Positions 10,853-19,601 are shown, numbered from the stretch's first letter. The stretch: DNA of 64,000 bases from Actinopolyspora mzabensis (GCF_900101095.1 NZ_FNFM01000005.1:124001-188000), one strand, 5' to 3'. The notes: a model not told the origin generated them from the sequence alone. Made by a program: numbers and translations.

Positions 10853-11122
10853 ATGATCGGATGTCGAGTGCTGGGGCATCGCTACCGTTTCCGCGCCGTG
10901 GACCGGGAGTTGCGGTGGCACTGCGAGCGCGGCTGCGGAGCGGGCGGCAGCAAGAGCTACGACACTGCCGAACGGGCGGAGCGCTATGCCGCCGCGCTGG
11001 ATCGGGAGGATCGTGCCGCCCTCGGGGAACGCGCTCCGTTGATCGGGCTGTTGCCGCTGCGGTTGTGGCGCTCGATCAGCCGAAAGCGGCAGGCAAGTAG
11101 TTCTCCGACCCCGCGGAGTTGA
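10853..11122 (+). CDS. Small conserved actinobacterial protein with CxxxC motif, function unknown
   Basis: The 89-residue product starts MIGCRVLGHRYRF and contains HCERGCG, two cysteines that with Cys4 and His9 could form a small metal site. The remainder is Arg/Ala-rich with a hydrophobic PLIGLLPLRLW segment. I recognise it as a recurrent actinobacterial hypothetical protein but no function is known to me. ATG 10853 is chosen because the family-like sequence begins there; upstream in-frame sequence runs into the divergent promoter. Its stop directly abuts the stop of the convergent EAL gene (TGATCA), with no spacer. Confidence 0.75.
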   Translation: MIGCRVLGHRYRFRAVDRELRWHCERGCGAGGSKSYDTAERAERYAAALDREDRAALGERAPLIGLLPLRLWRSISRKRQASSSPTPRS

Positions 11123-12919
11123 TCAGCGGCCGTCCCGGTGCCGGGGACCGGGGGCATCCGGACGTGGTGGGGCCGGGTCCGGATCGCGGGTGGGAAATCC
11201 CGGTTCGCCCTGCTCGGGAATGTCCTCGTGGGATCCGCGCAACACGTCGATCCGGTCCGAACCGATCCGCGACATCACCCAGCTGGAACCGGTCAGCGAC
11301 TTCGCGTGCTTTTTCAGCGGCACCAGCAGTCGCGAGGCCTCCTGGTAGGAGGTGGTTCCGCTCTGCGTGCACACCAGTGTGGAAAGCGAGAGGGTGACGT
11401 CGATGCCTCCGGCGCGTCTGGGTGGATCCAGCACCATCCGCGCCAGGTTCACCAGGTCGTCCAGATCGGCGACCAGCAGGAAGTCGTCCCCGCCGACGTG
11501 TCCCACCCGCACCGAGCCCAGTGAGGTCGCCGCGTCGGTGAGTGTTCTACCGACCGAGCGGATCAGCTCGTCACCAGCGGAGAAGCCGGCGGTGTCGTTG
11601 ACCGTCTTGAATCCGTCGATGTCCAGCCAGCTCAGTGCGAACACCTCGCCGGCGGCGATGCGGGCATCCACATCGCGCTGGATCGCGTCGCTGCCCGGCA
11701 GCCGCGTGAGCGGGTTCAGCGCCGCGGCCTGCTCCGCCTTGAACTCCGCCATACCACGGATCAGATGCACCGCACGCACGGTTCCGAGGCATCTGCCCGC
11801 CTCGTCCACCACGATCGCGTCGTCGTGCACCCGAGTGTGGTCGGCCCCGCTGACCAGGGTCAGTGCTTCCATCGCCGTGGTGGCCGTGTTCACCAGCCTC
11901 GGTTCGTCGGCCAGACGTGCCGCCGGGCGTTGTGCGTGCAGCGCGTGGCCGTAGGGACCGGTGACCGCCAGCAGGAACCGGTTGCGGTCGATCGAGTACT
12001 CGGGGCGGTTGTGCTCGTCCACCAGCACCACCCCGCTGATCTCGGGATGATCCGCCAGTACGCCGCGTACCGAGTCCGCTGTGGCGTCCCGGGAGAGCAT
12101 CGTCGCCGGGGACAGGAACTCGGTCACCCGGGGGCCCGCGGGGGTGGGTTTCGAGCCGCCGTACGAGTCGCCGCTCTCGGCGACGGCCTCGGGGATCTGC
12201 AGTGAGGTCGGTGGACGTCGTGCCGCCGACGCCAGCAGGTTGCCCTGCACCACTCGCACGCCGGCGGCGCGCAGCGCTGTCAGCTGCTCCTCCCGTTCCG
12301 GCCCCTCGGCGATCAGAATCGCGCCGGTGGCGTTGCACAGTCCCTGCAGCGATTCCAGCAACGCGGCCTGACCCGCGTTGGCGGGAAGTCCCTCGATGAC
12401 CGCCCTGTCGAGTTTGATGGCGTCCGGTGCCAGCTCGGCCAGCAGCGTCAGCGGTATGTCACCGTCGCCGACCCCGTCCACCGCTATCCGGTAGCCGTGC
12501 GAACGCAGGTTCGCCACCTCCGAACGCAGTTTCCGCGTGTCGAGTCGGGAGAACGGTGGAGCGAGCTCAAGTGTGATCTCCGTGGCGCGCCGTCCCACCT
12601 CGGCCAGTTTGTCGTGCAGCGCGCGCAGCCGGTGCGACTCGTGGGTCACGGTTCCGCCGAAGAGGTTCAGGTGCAGCGGCAGCAGTGACTGCTGCTCGTG
12701 CGCACGGTCCACGGCGGACACCGCCAGGTCCACGTCCAGTTCCCCGACCCGTTTCTGCCGGGCGGCTTCCCGGAAGAAGTCCGTGATGTGTCCGTCGGCG
12801 GGGCGGGCGAGCGCCTCCACGGCGACCACCGCCCCCGTACGGATGTTGATCAGCGGCTGGAAGGCGAACCGCACATCGTTGGCCGGTCCTAGCACGTGAT
12901 CGATGTTGCCGGGATTCAT
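11123..12919 (-). CDS. Cyclic-di-GMP signalling protein with EAL, CBS-pair and GGDEF domains
   Basis: The order is EAL (about 15-245, EALARP at 35-40), a central CBS-like pair (about 260-390) and GGDEF (about 400-560, GGDDF at 476-480), with a Pro/Asp-rich tail. GGDDF is a workable diguanylate cyclase signature, but no RxxD inhibitory site stands in the usual place upstream. The EAL domain looks degenerate: the normal DDFG motif reads VDGVG, losing the second Asp, while EAL, the Asn of NLF and the AEG Glu are kept. I infer a cyclase or sensor rather than an efficient phosphodiesterase. No membrane segment is seen, so it is probably cytosolic. Confidence 0.88.
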   Translation of the reverse strand: MNPGNIDHVLGPANDVRFAFQPLINIRTGAVVAVEALARPADGHITDFFREAARQKRVGELDVDLAVSAVDRAHEQQSLLPLHLNLFGGTVTHESHRLRALHDKLAEVGRRATEITLELAPPFSRLDTRKLRSEVANLRSHGYRIAVDGVGDGDIPLTLLAELAPDAIKLDRAVIEGLPANAGQAALLESLQGLCNATGAILIAEGPEREEQLTALRAAGVRVVQGNLLASAARRPPTSLQIPEAVAESGDSYGGSKPTPAGPRVTEFLSPATMLSRDATADSVRGVLADHPEISGVVLVDEHNRPEYSIDRNRFLLAVTGPYGHALHAQRPAARLADEPRLVNTATTAMEALTLVSGADHTRVHDDAIVVDEAGRCLGTVRAVHLIRGMAEFKAEQAAALNPLTRLPGSDAIQRDVDARIAAGEVFALSWLDIDGFKTVNDTAGFSAGDELIRSVGRTLTDAATSLGSVRVGHVGGDDFLLVADLDDLVNLARMVLDPPRRAGGIDVTLSLSTLVCTQSGTTSYQEASRLLVPLKKHAKSLTGSSWVMSRIGSDRIDVLRGSHEDIPEQGEPGFPTRDPDPAPPRPDAPGPRHRDGR

Positions 12920-13035
12920 GTCGTCTCAGCGAGCCCGTTCACCAGCTGTTCAATGACATGTAAGCGCTCCTGTCCGTTGTTCTTCGACAACATAGCGCGC
13001 TCGCTGGTCCCGTGACAGCAATCGCGAGCTGAGAA

Positions 13036-13054
13036 TGTGGTAACCGGTACCACA
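13036..13054. promoter_or_regulatory. Perfect 7-bp inverted repeat upstream of the EAL gene
   Basis: TGTGGTA and TACCACA flank ACCGG. It lies 117 nt upstream of the EAL-CBS-GGDEF start, a plausible transcription-factor site. No regulator can be assigned. Confidence 0.4.
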
Positions 13055-13140
13055 CGATGACCACGGCTGGGCACGTGGCGTAGCGGGCTGCTCCGTTCGG
13101 CCGGCGGAACGTGGCCACCGGGTGTGGCTCCGCGATCGGT

Positions 13141-13200
13141 CGAGAGCGGGGCTTCGGTCGAGGGTGGGGCTTCGGTCGAGGGTGGGGCTTCGGTCGAAGA
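13141..13200. repeat. 18-bp tandem repeat, three copies plus partial
   Basis: The unit CGAGGGTGGGGCTTCGGT occurs at 13141 (with changes), 13159 and 13177, then breaks down. It lies in non-coding sequence. Confidence 0.8.
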
Positions 13201-13335
13201 CGGGGTGGTCGTGGTGGGACCGTTCGCGAGGCGAAACCACCGACGCAGTCGTGGCTCCGCGAGCACCGGGGGCACGATCGCCTGGTTTCGTGACCGCCGG
13301 TTCCCGCCGAACACCGTTCCGGGCCGGTGGGACCG

Positions 13336-14526
13336 TCAGGAAGCCGGGCCCGCCAGCCCACCCACGACCAGTCGTGCTCGCAGCCACCAGGGGGATCGGT
13401 TGAACAGCTCGATCATGGCCCCGCGGCACTCCCGGGGTGAGGCCAGCGGTGCCAGGAACGCCCGCTGCTGCCGGGGCGGCATGTCGAAGAACACGTCGAA
13501 GAAGGCCGGAACCATTCGCGGCGGCATCGCCAACAGCCCCTCGGCCGCGCGCAGCCGCAGCTGTCGCGTGGCCAGTGCCGGAAGTGGCCACAACACCGAG
13601 CGGGCCTTCCGAGCCGCCGTGACCGGATCCCGCTCCAGACCGTCACTCAGGGCGGCGGCCACGAGCGGCGCCAGCTGCAGCACACCGGCGACGCTGAAAC
13701 CCGTGGTGGGGTGTATCAGGCCGGCAGCGGCGCCGAACGGCACCGTCGCGAACGGGACGGTGCGCTGCCGTTCGGGCACCGGATCGTCCAGCCGGAACCG
13801 CACCCGTTCCTCGGGGGTCCGCTCCGGAGCGGTCACCCCCGCCGCTCGCAGTCGGGACCACAGCCGTCGACGCAGCGTCGGCAACGGAAGCCCCGGACGC
13901 CGTGCCAGGGCGGTCTCCTCCAGCAGGATTCGGTCCCCCGGCAGCGGGACGGCGTAGAGGAAACTCGGCCACGGATCGTCGTTCGAGGGTGGCTGTCGCC
14001 AGTCCATGAACACGCCCCGGCCCGCTCCGACCAGTCGCTCGGCGTGCTCGCCGGGAAGCACCGTGCCCACGGCGGTCTGTTCACTGGCCGCTCGTTCGAC
14101 GCGCCCACCCGAGAGGACTCGGTTGCTGCCCGAGGCATCCACCAGTACCGCCGCGCGCAGTTCGCGCCCGTCCCGCAGCCGCACCGTGCGCCCCGAGGTG
14201 TCGTGTTCCGCGTCGCGGACCGTGCCGGTGACCTCGCGGATCCCGTCGCGTTGCAGCAGCCGCCGCAGCGCCGGGTTGTCCAGCACGCAGTACTCGCCGT
14301 GCAGCAGGTGCGGTCGCGTTCCCACCGCGGTCGTCCTGCTGGTGGCGCCCGCTACCGCGGTTTCCGCCACGGCGTGGGGCAGTTCGTCCCGCCAGCAGGC
14401 ATAGGTGTTCGGCCACGGGCGTCGCGGCGCGGGGTCGACGAGCGTGACCCGCAGTCCGGTGTCGGCACAGGCCGCGGCCATCGCTCTGCCCGCCGGGCCG
14501 CCTCCAACCACCAGCACGTCCACCAT
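13336..14526 (-). CDS. Lycopene cyclase family FAD-dependent protein (CrtL/CrtY type)
   Basis: This flavoprotein closes the ends of lycopene to beta-rings in carotenoid synthesis. The 396-residue product begins with a dinucleotide-binding motif GGGPAG (residues 8-13) and continues with NTYACWRDELP, LVDASGSN, FMDWR, FLYAVPLPGDRILLEET and PTTGFSVA, all typical of the plant/bacterial CrtL/CrtY family. No phytoene synthase or desaturase gene is nearby, so the rest of the pathway would be elsewhere. It is divergent from the dGTPase gene (64-nt spacer). Confidence 0.85.
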   Translation of the reverse strand: MVDVLVVGGGPAGRAMAAACADTGLRVTLVDPAPRRPWPNTYACWRDELPHAVAETAVAGATSRTTAVGTRPHLLHGEYCVLDNPALRRLLQRDGIREVTGTVRDAEHDTSGRTVRLRDGRELRAAVLVDASGSNRVLSGGRVERAASEQTAVGTVLPGEHAERLVGAGRGVFMDWRQPPSNDDPWPSFLYAVPLPGDRILLEETALARRPGLPLPTLRRRLWSRLRAAGVTAPERTPEERVRFRLDDPVPERQRTVPFATVPFGAAAGLIHPTTGFSVAGVLQLAPLVAAALSDGLERDPVTAARKARSVLWPLPALATRQLRLRAAEGLLAMPPRMVPAFFDVFFDMPPRQQRAFLAPLASPRECRGAMIELFNRSPWWLRARLVVGGLAGPAS

Positions 14527-14578
14527 GCGTCCATCAGATCACGGCGATTCGCGGCGGGGCAGCCGGTGGTGGGCGCGC

Positions 14579-14584
14579 TAGCGT
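14579..14584 (+). promoter_or_regulatory. -10 box of the dGTPase gene
   Basis: TAGCGT (TANNNT) ends 6 nt before the ATG at 14591. No Shine-Dalgarno is present, consistent with a leaderless mRNA. Confidence 0.5.
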
Positions 14585-14590
14585 TGCGGT

Positions 14591-16186
14591 ATGGAGCCCC
14601 AGCCGCCGTCCGGGCGAACCGCGCGTCGCGGCCACCTCGTTCACACCGCGGCGGAGCCCGCTCACGTCCCCCAGCCGTACGATCTCGCGACGAGCCCGTT
14701 CCGGGCCGATCGGGACCGCATCTCCGGCTCGGCGTTCTTCGCCCGCCTCGGCGGCGTGACCCAGGTCGTCAGCCCGAGTGGATCGGGGCTGCTGCTGCAC
14801 AACAGGTTGACGCACAGCCTCAAGGTCGCCCAGGTGGCCAGGGCGGTCGGCGAGAGCCTGCTGGGCGATCCCGGGAGTCGGGTCGCGGTGACGCGGCTCG
14901 GCGGGTGCGATCTCGACGTGGTGGAGGGCGCGGGCCTGGCGCACGATCTGGGGCACCCGCCGTTCGGTCATCTCGGTGAGCGGGTGCTGGATCGCCTCGC
15001 GCGCCAGCGCTTCGGCCTCGTCGACGGTTTCGAGGGCAACGCGCAGACCTTCCGAATCGTCAGCAGCATCGACGTACGCGGTGGCGGCGGGGACGGTCTC
15101 GACCTGACGGCAGCGGTGCGGGCGGCGCTGCTGAAGTACCCCTGGACCCGGCTCGCGGCTCCCGATTCGCGTTCGCTGCCGGTGCTGCCCCGCGGCGCGT
15201 CCGAACCGGAGGACGCGCCCGGAACCGGGGCCGCCAAGTTCTCCGCCTACATCACCGAGCTCGACGACATGCGGGACTGCCGGGCTCCGTTCGCCGCGGC
15301 GCTGGCGGGCTGGCAGCAGACCGTCGAGGCATCGGTCATGGACACCGCCGACGACATCGCCTACGCCATCCACGACCTGGAGGACTTCCACCGGGTGGGG
15401 ATCCTGCAGCACGCGACGGTGTCCACCGAACTGACCGAATGGCTCGGCAGGGCGGCGGAACTGGCGAGGTTCGACGACGCCGAGCTGCGGCGCCGGGCCG
15501 AGGCTCCGGGGTACTCACTGGAGAGCCTGCGCCGGCGCCTGCATCTCAAGGACGCCTGGATCGCCGCCGACGACGCCTTCGTCGGGGCGGTCAAGAAGGT
15601 GCAGTCCGACCTGGTCACCAAACTGCTGGAACAGCCGTTCGACCGTTCCAAGCAGGCCGAGCGTGCCGTCGCGGCCTTCTCCGGGACCTGGACGCGTCGA
15701 CTGGTGCGTGGCGTGCGGGTGGAGCTCGATCCCACCACCCGTTCCGGTCACGTCGTGCTGGACCGCGAGCAGTGGCACGAGGTGCAGATACTCAAGTTCG
15801 TGCACCGGCGGTTCGTGCTGCAGCGCCCCGATCTCGCACTGCACCAGCGCGGTCAGGACCGGTTGTTGAGCAAACTGGTGCAGGCGCTGGACGAGTGGCT
15901 GATCGACCGCAGCGAGTCCGCCAGGCTGCCGCACCGGTTGCGCGACCTGTTCGAGCACGCCGCGGTCGAACTCGACGCGGTCCGTCGTGACGACCCCGCC
16001 TCGCTGCTTCCGCACGCCGAGCGGTCTTCGGCCCGGGCTCCGGACGGGGAGCAGCTCGAACGGATGGCCCGGGGGCGGGCCGTCATCGACTTCGTCGCCT
16101 CGCTCACCGACGAGCAGGCAGCTGCCCTGCTGGAATCGCTGTCCGGTCGCACCACGCAGCTGTGGTCCGACACCTTCGTGCTCTGA
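14591..16186 (+). CDS. dgt: Deoxyguanosinetriphosphate triphosphohydrolase-like protein (HD domain)
   Basis: This is an HD-superfamily dNTPase that converts dGTP (or other dNTPs) to the nucleoside and tripolyphosphate. Metal ligands are visible: His75 in HNRLTHSLKVA, and His118-Asp119 in GLAHDLGHPPFGHLGE with His122; the later MDTADDIAYAIHDLED supplies the final Asp. The 531-residue length is longer than the ~420-aa family core, with a C-terminal helical region. The start is supported by a -10 box 6 nt upstream. The true physiological dNTP is not evident. Confidence 0.93.
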   Translation: MEPQPPSGRTARRGHLVHTAAEPAHVPQPYDLATSPFRADRDRISGSAFFARLGGVTQVVSPSGSGLLLHNRLTHSLKVAQVARAVGESLLGDPGSRVAVTRLGGCDLDVVEGAGLAHDLGHPPFGHLGERVLDRLARQRFGLVDGFEGNAQTFRIVSSIDVRGGGGDGLDLTAAVRAALLKYPWTRLAAPDSRSLPVLPRGASEPEDAPGTGAAKFSAYITELDDMRDCRAPFAAALAGWQQTVEASVMDTADDIAYAIHDLEDFHRVGILQHATVSTELTEWLGRAAELARFDDAELRRRAEAPGYSLESLRRRLHLKDAWIAADDAFVGAVKKVQSDLVTKLLEQPFDRSKQAERAVAAFSGTWTRRLVRGVRVELDPTTRSGHVVLDREQWHEVQILKFVHRRFVLQRPDLALHQRGQDRLLSKLVQALDEWLIDRSESARLPHRLRDLFEHAAVELDAVRRDDPASLLPHAERSSARAPDGEQLERMARGRAVIDFVASLTDEQAAALLESLSGRTTQLWSDTFVL

Positions 16187-16235
16187 CGGACACGCCCTCG
16201 GAAGTCCTCGGTTCCGGCAAGGCCCGATCGGACAG

Positions 16236-16241
16236 TATGAT
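16236..16241 (+). promoter_or_regulatory. -10 box of the acVLRF1 gene
   Basis: TATGAT, close to the sigma-70 consensus, ends 9 nt before the GTG at 16251. It supports this start and a leaderless or near-leaderless mRNA. Confidence 0.5.
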
Positions 16242-16250
16242 CCCCGAATC

Positions 16251-16928
16251 GTGGGCAGCAGGGTGCGGCAACTACCCGGCGGCGGTAGAGCGGTGGAGGT
16301 GGAACCGAATCGGCTGGCCGGTTGGTTCGAGCGGTTCGGGCGGCGCCACGAGGGGGTGGCCCGGACCTCCGAGACGGCTGACGTCGTACGAGTGAGTGCC
16401 GCCGACGGTGCGGAAGCCGTGGTGCGGGTTCCGTTCGGCGGACTGGCCGCGCCTGGGGGTGAGGCCGAGGGGCTGGCGATATCCGGGCTGCTCGAACACG
16501 TCGCGCGGTCACGACGACTCGGCCTGATCCTGGTACGGCACGGCGCCCACAGCGTCGGGGTGGTGCAGGACGGCGAGGTCGTTTCCTCCACCACCGACCG
16601 CCACTACGTGCAGGGGCGAACCAAGGCCGGTGGCTGGTCGCAGAAGCGCTACGCCCGCAGGCGGGCCGGGCAGTCGCGCAAGGCGGTGAGCTCGGCCGCC
16701 GACGCCGCGGCGGAACTGCTGCTTCCGGTACGCCGGGAGCTGGACGGCGTCGTGCTCGGTGGCGACCGGGCGGCGCTGGACGAGTTGGCGGCGGATTCCC
16801 GCCTGGCGGGGATGCTGGCCGCGGCCGAGCCGCGCGTGCTGGACACCCCCGAGCCGAGGTTGACGGTGTTGCGGGAGGCGGCGGAGCGTGCGGTCTCGGT
16901 CGAGGTGGAGGTTCGGGAACCGGAGTAG
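16251..16928 (+). CDS. acVLRF1-family peptidyl-tRNA hydrolase (actinobacterial Vms1-like release factor)
   Basis: The protein belongs to the VLRF1 branch of eRF1-like hydrolases, thought to cleave peptidyl-tRNA on stalled ribosomes in quality control. In 225 residues the key segment is GRTKAGGWSQKRYARRRAGQ, with the family Gln replacing the eRF1 GGQ glutamine. An acidic start (GGGRAVEVEPNRLAGWFERF) and LILVRHGAHSVGVVQDGEV are also typical. GTG 16251 is preferred because TATGAT lies 9 nt upstream; a GTG at 16293 is possible but would cut into conserved sequence. A terminator hairpin follows. Confidence 0.85.
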   Translation: MGSRVRQLPGGGRAVEVEPNRLAGWFERFGRRHEGVARTSETADVVRVSAADGAEAVVRVPFGGLAAPGGEAEGLAISGLLEHVARSRRLGLILVRHGAHSVGVVQDGEVVSSTTDRHYVQGRTKAGGWSQKRYARRRAGQSRKAVSSAADAAAELLLPVRRELDGVVLGGDRAALDELAADSRLAGMLAAAEPRVLDTPEPRLTVLREAAERAVSVEVEVREPE

Positions 16929-16929
16929 T

Positions 16930-17001
16930 GGGTTTTCGCCGTTTTCCCCGGGGTGCTGCTCGGCAGCCCGGGTGAACAACCCGAGCAGCTGTCGAAAACC
17001 C
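16930..17001. terminator. Nested stem-loop after acVLRF1
   Basis: GGGTTTTCG (16930-16938) pairs with CGAAAACCC (16993-17001), and inside it GCTGCTCGG (16955-16963) pairs with CCGAGCAGC (16981-16989). Both stems are perfect. It starts 2 nt after the stop. Confidence 0.7.
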
Positions 17002-17014
17002 GGCGCCCGACCGG

Positions 17015-17338
17015 TATGATTGCGGTGGTTTGTGATCGCTTTCCGTCGCGGCGCGTGTGGTGGACGGACGTCGGTCGTCGCGCCCGGCGTGCCGAGGTCG
17101 ATGGGGAGTTCCCGCCGCGTGACCGGATGGTTACGGTCCCGTGGGCCGTGGCTTGCCCGTGGTGCGCCCCACAGTAGGTGGGCGCTGCCGCGTGCCGTTC
17201 GCGCCGTGAAGTTTTCCGCTGTCGTGGGGGAGTCGTCCCGTGCGGACGCGGTCGACGCGGTTCACGGTCGCGTGACCGCCGGACGACGCTGCCCACTGAC
17301 AAGCACGTTCGCCGATATGTCTCGATCCGGAGTTTGCG
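17015..17338 (+). promoter_or_regulatory. Promoter and long leader of the ABC-F gene, possible attenuator
   Basis: TATGAT at 17015-17020 is a good -10 box with no gene start near it, so the ABC-F gene at 17339 would have a ~310-nt 5' leader. The leader contains a stem (GCGCCCCAC 17164-17172 with GTGGGCGC 17178-17185, one bulge). An Arg-rich open frame from GTG 17032 runs past the ABC-F start and stops at 17421. Leaders with upstream frames are known for antibiotic-inducible ABC-F genes; that this one senses translation is inference. Confidence 0.4.
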
Positions 17339-18967
17339 TTGATCTCTGCCAGTGGCCTCGAACTCAGGGCCGGTTCCCGTATCCTCCTCGCGGACACCTC
17401 ACTGCGTGTTCAGCCCGGTGATCGAGTCGGTCTGGTCGGACGGAACGGGGCGGGCAAGACCACCACGTTGCGCGTGCTGGCCGGTGAGGGCGAGCCCTAC
17501 GGCGGCGAGATCACCAGCCACGGCGAGATCGGTTATCTGCCGCAGGACCCCCGGGAGGGGGATCTGTCGATCACGGCCAAGGATCGGGTGCTCTCCGCGC
17601 GCGGGCTGGACCGCATCCTGCGCGACATGGAGAAGACGCAGTCCGAGATGGCCGAGTTCGTCGACGACTCCGCGCGGGACAAGGCCATCCGCAAGTACGG
17701 CAAGCTGGAGGAGCGGTTCGCCGCCCGCGGGGGTTACGCCGCGGAGGGCGAGGCCGGGCGCATCTGCAGCAATCTCGGCCTGCCCGACGGGGTGCTGCAA
17801 CAGCCGTTGAGCACGTTGTCCGGTGGGCAGCGCAGGCGTGTCGAGCTGGCCAGAATCCTGTTCGCCGCTTCGGAGACCGGTCCCGGTGGCGCGTCCAACA
17901 CCACGCTGCTGCTCGACGAACCCACCAACCACCTCGACGCGGACTCGATCAACTGGCTGCGGGACTTCCTCAAGGTCCACGACGGTGGTCTGGTGGTCAT
18001 CAGCCACGACGTCGAGCTGATCGACGCCGTGGTCAACAAGGTCTGGTACCTGGACGCGGCGCGCGGCGTCGCCGATGTCTACAACATGAACTGGCAGCGC
18101 TACCAGGAGGCCCGCGCCGACGACGAGAAGCGTAGGCGCCGGGAGCGGGCGAATGCCGAGAAGAAGGCTGCCACCCTCAAGGCGCAGGCGGACAAACTGG
18201 GTGCCAAGGCGACCAAGGCCGTGGCCGCGAAGAACATGGCGCGGCGTGCCGATCAGATGATCGCCGAGCTGGACGAGGACCAGCCCACCGAGCGGACCGC
18301 CAAGATCAGATTTCCCTCGCCCGCGCCCTGCGGCAGTACACCGATGACGGCGCGGGGGCTGTCCAAGTCGTACGGCTCGTTGGAGATCTTCAGCGGGGTC
18401 GACCTCGCGGTGGACCGCGGGTCCAAGGTGGTGGTGCTCGGTTTCAACGGTGCGGGCAAGACCACGCTGCTGCGGCTGCTGGCGGGGATGGAGACGCCGG
18501 ACGCGGGCGAGGTGCAACCGGGCTACGGCCTGCGCGTCGGCTACTACGCGCAGGAGCACGAGACGCTGGACACGAACGCGACGGTCTGGGAGAACATCCG
18601 CACGGTCGCGCCCGAGACCTCCGAGCAGGAGCTGCGCACCCTGCTCGGCGCGTTCCTGTTCGCGGGCGAGCAGTTGCAGCAACCGGCCGGCACCCTGTCC
18701 GGCGGGGAGAAGACGCGGCTCGCGCTCGCCGGGCTGGTCTCCAGCGCCGCCAACGTGCTGTTGTTGGACGAGCCGACCAACAACCTCGATCCGGCCAGTC
18801 GGGAGCAGGTGCTCGACGCGCTGCGTAGTTTCACCGGTTCGGTAGTGCTGGTCACCCACGATCCGGGAGCTGTGCAGGCGCTGGAGCCGGAGCGGGTGAT
18901 CCTGCTTCCCGACGGCAGTGAGGACCACTGGTCCGAGGAGTACATGGACTTCGTGCAGCTCGCCTGA
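17339..18967 (+). CDS. ABC-F family ATPase (ribosome-associated, Rv1473-like)
   Basis: This soluble twin-ATPase has no membrane segment and belongs to the ABC-F translation factors, some of which displace antibiotics from the ribosome. Walker A motifs GRNGAGKT (about 34-41) and GFNGAGKT, two signatures (LSGGQRRR, LSGGEKTR) and two LLLDEPTN Walker B motifs are intact. The basic, Ala/Lys-rich linker between domains (about 250-300) is the P-site tRNA interaction motif region. The TTG start has GGAG upstream and gives the expected N-terminus. The next gene and echA match the Rv1472-Rv1473-Rv1473A neighbourhood. Confidence 0.92.
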   Translation: MISASGLELRAGSRILLADTSLRVQPGDRVGLVGRNGAGKTTTLRVLAGEGEPYGGEITSHGEIGYLPQDPREGDLSITAKDRVLSARGLDRILRDMEKTQSEMAEFVDDSARDKAIRKYGKLEERFAARGGYAAEGEAGRICSNLGLPDGVLQQPLSTLSGGQRRRVELARILFAASETGPGGASNTTLLLDEPTNHLDADSINWLRDFLKVHDGGLVVISHDVELIDAVVNKVWYLDAARGVADVYNMNWQRYQEARADDEKRRRRERANAEKKAATLKAQADKLGAKATKAVAAKNMARRADQMIAELDEDQPTERTAKIRFPSPAPCGSTPMTARGLSKSYGSLEIFSGVDLAVDRGSKVVVLGFNGAGKTTLLRLLAGMETPDAGEVQPGYGLRVGYYAQEHETLDTNATVWENIRTVAPETSEQELRTLLGAFLFAGEQLQQPAGTLSGGEKTRLALAGLVSSAANVLLLDEPTNNLDPASREQVLDALRSFTGSVVLVTHDPGAVQALEPERVILLPDGSEDHWSEEYMDFVQLA

Positions 18968-19341
18968 TCGAGGTTCTCCGCCTGGGCGCACACCCACGTT
19001 CGCGCCTGGGCGGAGCTCGTCCGGCGCGAGCCGGGCTCCGCTCGAGGCCGTCACGATCAGTCATTCGGGCTTTACCGATTCGGTTCGAGGAATGCCGGAC
19101 ACGGAGCGGTTCATTCTCGGGGCCGCGCTCTCACGGAACGGATACTCGCGTGCCGGAAACGAAATGTTGATCTTGTTTTGCCTCCCGCAATACCTGATTT
19201 TCATGATCAATAGGAATATATCCGCCCGTTGGGCGGGATCTGTTGGCAAGGTCGTCTGGCGTTTCCGGCTTTCCTGTTCGATCATTGGCCTGACAGGGGT
19301 CGCGAGCGGCCCGACCTGTTTACGGGGAAGGCGGGGACACA
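18968..19341. other. Intergenic region between ABC-F and the HTH gene
   Basis: This 374-nt spacer has a partial stem just after the ABC-F stop (CTCCGCC near 18976 with GGCGGAG near 19010), a likely terminator. It then becomes unusually AT-rich at about 19150-19290, with runs such as AGGAATATATCC. No gene is supported. The AT-rich part probably contains the promoter of the HTH gene at 19342. Confidence 0.45.
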
Positions 19342-19551
19342 GTGGTTGATCTGAAGAAGGGTGCGCGAATCACCGGAAGCGCACGAGACAAACTGGCCAG
19401 TGACCTCAAGAAGAAGTACGAGAAGGGGGCGAGCATTCGTTCCCTGGCGGAGGCGACCGGTCGTTCCTACGGTTTCGTGCACCGCGTACTGGTCGAGTCC
19501 GGAGTTCAATTGCGGGGGCGCGGTGGTGCGACCCGCTCCAAGAAGAAATAG
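19342..19551 (+). CDS. Small helix-turn-helix protein (Rv1473A-like)
   Basis: The 69-residue basic protein is nearly all one HTH: KKKYEKGASIRSLAEATGRS then YGFVHRVLVESGVQLRGRGG, with lysine-rich ends. It is widely conserved in actinobacteria as a small DNA-binding protein of unknown target, and sits beside the ABC-F gene as Rv1473A does. The GTG start follows an AAGGCGGGG ribosome-binding site. A strong 12-bp hairpin terminator follows within 15 nt. It may be highly expressed, given its own promoter region and terminator (inference). Confidence 0.88.
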   Translation: MVDLKKGARITGSARDKLASDLKKKYEKGASIRSLAEATGRSYGFVHRVLVESGVQLRGRGGATRSKKK

Positions 19552-19564
19552 GTATCCACGGCTG

Positions 19565-19601
19565 CGGCGTGCCCGGCACGCTGTCGACACCGGGCACGCC
19601 G
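19565..19601 (+). terminator. 12-bp perfect hairpin after the HTH gene
   Basis: CGGCGTGCCCGG (19565-19576) and CCGGGCACGCCG (19590-19601) pair perfectly around a 13-nt loop, 13 nt after the stop. Confidence 0.8.

Larger units (their letters stand above)
12920..13335. other. Intergenic region upstream of the EAL gene
   Basis: This 416-nt stretch has no convincing gene. It holds the inverted repeat TGTGGTA-ACCGG-TACCACA (13036-13054), a candidate control site for the EAL gene, and an 18-bp tandem repeat at 13141-13200. An open minus-strand frame crosses it and would encode PPSTEA repeats, but it has no good start and no recognisable domain. Confidence 0.5.

Noticed and set aside
12916-13314. 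Minus-strand open frame with PPSTEA repeats
   Set aside because: No domain and no convincing start; it runs across an 18-bp repeat and the promoter region of the EAL gene.
19061-19285. Minus-strand 74-aa frame in the AT-rich region
   Set aside because: No ribosome-binding site or recognisable sequence; the region looks like a promoter spacer.
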